A stretch of 7,982 nucleotides of DNA, from contig JAGLUC010000289.1 of NCBI GenBank assembly GCA_023134955.1, forward strand, positions 1 to 7,982, read 5' to 3'. Numbering within the stretch: the stretch's first letter is position 1; each line of letters opens with the position of its first letter. Of this stretch, positions 7,329-7,982 are shown in pieces. The position numbers and the translations under genes were made by a program. Under the pieces are notes generated by a model that was given only the letters and a program-made list of their open reading frames with translations, ran no database searches and was not told the DNA's origin. This DNA is from Methylococcales bacterium. GTDB taxonomy: Bacteria; Pseudomonadota; Gammaproteobacteria; Methylococcales; Methylomonadaceae.

Positions 7329-7333
7329 GAGAG
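7329..7333 (+). promoter_or_regulatory. Ribosome binding site deciding the nitrilase start
   Basis: GAGAG sits five bases before the ATG at 7339, a short but well-spaced Shine-Dalgarno match. An in-frame ATG at 7327 would lie on top of it and has no ribosome site of its own, so 7339 is preferred. Confidence 0.55.
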
Positions 7334-7338
7334 AACAT

Positions 7339-7982
7339 ATGACTAAGTGTGCTGCCATACAAATGGCATCAAGTCCAAATGTAGCTTCTAATTTGCTGGA
7401 AGCAGGGAAATTAATTGCCGAGGCAGCTAAAGATGGAGCCAAGTTAATTGCTTTACCAGAAAATTTTGCCTTAATGGGAGTGCATGAGCTTGATAAAGTT
7501 AAAGTTCGAGAGCCGGATGGAGAAGGTATCATTCAGACCTTTTTATCTGAAACAGCAAAAAAACATGGTATTTGGTTGGTAGGTGGCACAGTGCCATTAG
7601 TAGCTGATAACGATAATAAAGTAAGAGCCGCTTGTCTTATTTATAATGAAAAAGGTGAGCGTGTTGCTCGATATGACAAAGTTCATTTGTTTGATGTCAG
7701 TGTGCCAGACACTGATGAAGAATATAGGGAGTCAGATTCTATTGAAAATGGTGATTTTCCATTAGTGATTGACACGCCTTTTGGCAAGTTAGGCATTGCG
7801 GTATGTTACGATTTAAGATTCCCTGAATTCTTCCGTAACATGCTTGAACAAGGGGTGGAAATTGTTATAGTCCCTTCGGCATTTACCGCAGAAACGGGAG
7901 CAGCTCATTGGGAAGTATTATTAAGAGCAAGAGCTATTGAAAACCTATGCTATATCATTGCACCTAACCAGGGTGGCTTTCA
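7339..7982 (+). CDS. Carbon-nitrogen hydrolase, Nit class (probable deaminated glutathione amidase), partial at 3' end
   Basis: The frame is open to the window edge, giving 214 complete codons of a protein that should be roughly 265-285 residues. It belongs to the nitrilase superfamily, whose members hydrolyse amides or nitriles through a Glu-Lys-Cys triad. All three are visible: Glu41 in LPENF, Lys114 in YDKVHLFD and Cys156 in AVCYDLRFPE. The 73- and 42-residue spacings equal those of the Nit domain of worm NitFhit. The N-terminus CAAIQM, GGTVPL, DTPFGKLGIAVCYDLRFPE and APNQGG are typical of Nit1/YbeM-like proteins, which remove the amide from deaminated glutathione; the exact substrate is an inference. 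In many gammaproteobacteria a nitrilase gene sits between yhdP and tldD, so tldD is expected next. TATATT at 7318-7323 could be a -10 box overlapping the repeat arm, with only a poor -35 (CTGCCA at 7293), so an own promoter is possible but unproven. Confidence 0.92.
   Translation, partial: MTKCAAIQMASSPNVASNLLEAGKLIAEAAKDGAKLIALPENFALMGVHELDKVKVREPDGEGIIQTFLSETAKKHGIWLVGGTVPLVADNDNKVRAACLIYNEKGERVARYDKVHLFDVSVPDTDEEYRESDSIENGDFPLVIDTPFGKLGIAVCYDLRFPEFFRNMLEQGVEIVIVPSAFTAETGAAHWEVLLRARAIENLCYIIAPNQGGF

Noticed and set aside
7327..7338. In-frame ATG at 7327 as the nitrilase start
   Set aside because: It would add only four residues, has no ribosome site, and overlaps the GAGAG that is well spaced for the ATG at 7339; the family N-terminus fits the shorter form.

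Overview
The window is a compact stretch of a low-GC (AT-rich) gammaproteobacterial chromosome. The proteins closely resemble E. coli PanD, RlmH, Maf (YhdE), RNase G and YhdP, and the order maf-rng-yhdP-nitrilase is the one usual in gammaproteobacteria, where tldD normally follows. The AT-rich coding and the GTAG-headed repeats would fit a Legionellales-type or similar low-GC lineage, but this assignment is an inference and the genus is not determined.

Layout. At the left edge a minus-strand gene begins at 161 and runs off the window. Its 53 visible residues look like the N-terminus of a membrane-anchored 'fused MFS/spermidine synthase' protein. A 190-bp divergent intergenic region holds a good sigma70-type promoter (290-319) for the rightward genes. 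Then come panD (352-732), rlmH (788-1255), maf (1252-1848), rng (1841-3295) and yhdP (3328-7134). All are on the plus strand with gaps of at most 55 bp; rlmH/maf and maf/rng overlap. They look like one transcription unit. The 204-bp gap from 7135 to 7338 contains a nested inverted-repeat element: 22-bp outer arms (7145-7166 and 7298-7319) enclosing two oppositely oriented REP-like sequences (7182-7211 and 7230-7260). A carbon-nitrogen hydrolase of the Nit class starts at 7339 and leaves the window with all three visible catalytic residues intact.

Functionally this is housekeeping. PanD supplies beta-alanine for pantothenate and CoA. RlmH methylates 23S rRNA in the 70S ribosome. Maf is a nucleotide pyrophosphatase. 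RNase G matures rRNA and turns over mRNA. YhdP is a giant AsmA-like envelope protein implicated in phospholipid transport to the outer membrane. Nit-type hydrolases repair deaminated glutathione. No defence system, prophage, CRISPR array, tRNA or rRNA is visible. The element between yhdP and nit is the only structure not explained by ordinary genes and is the best target for follow-up.
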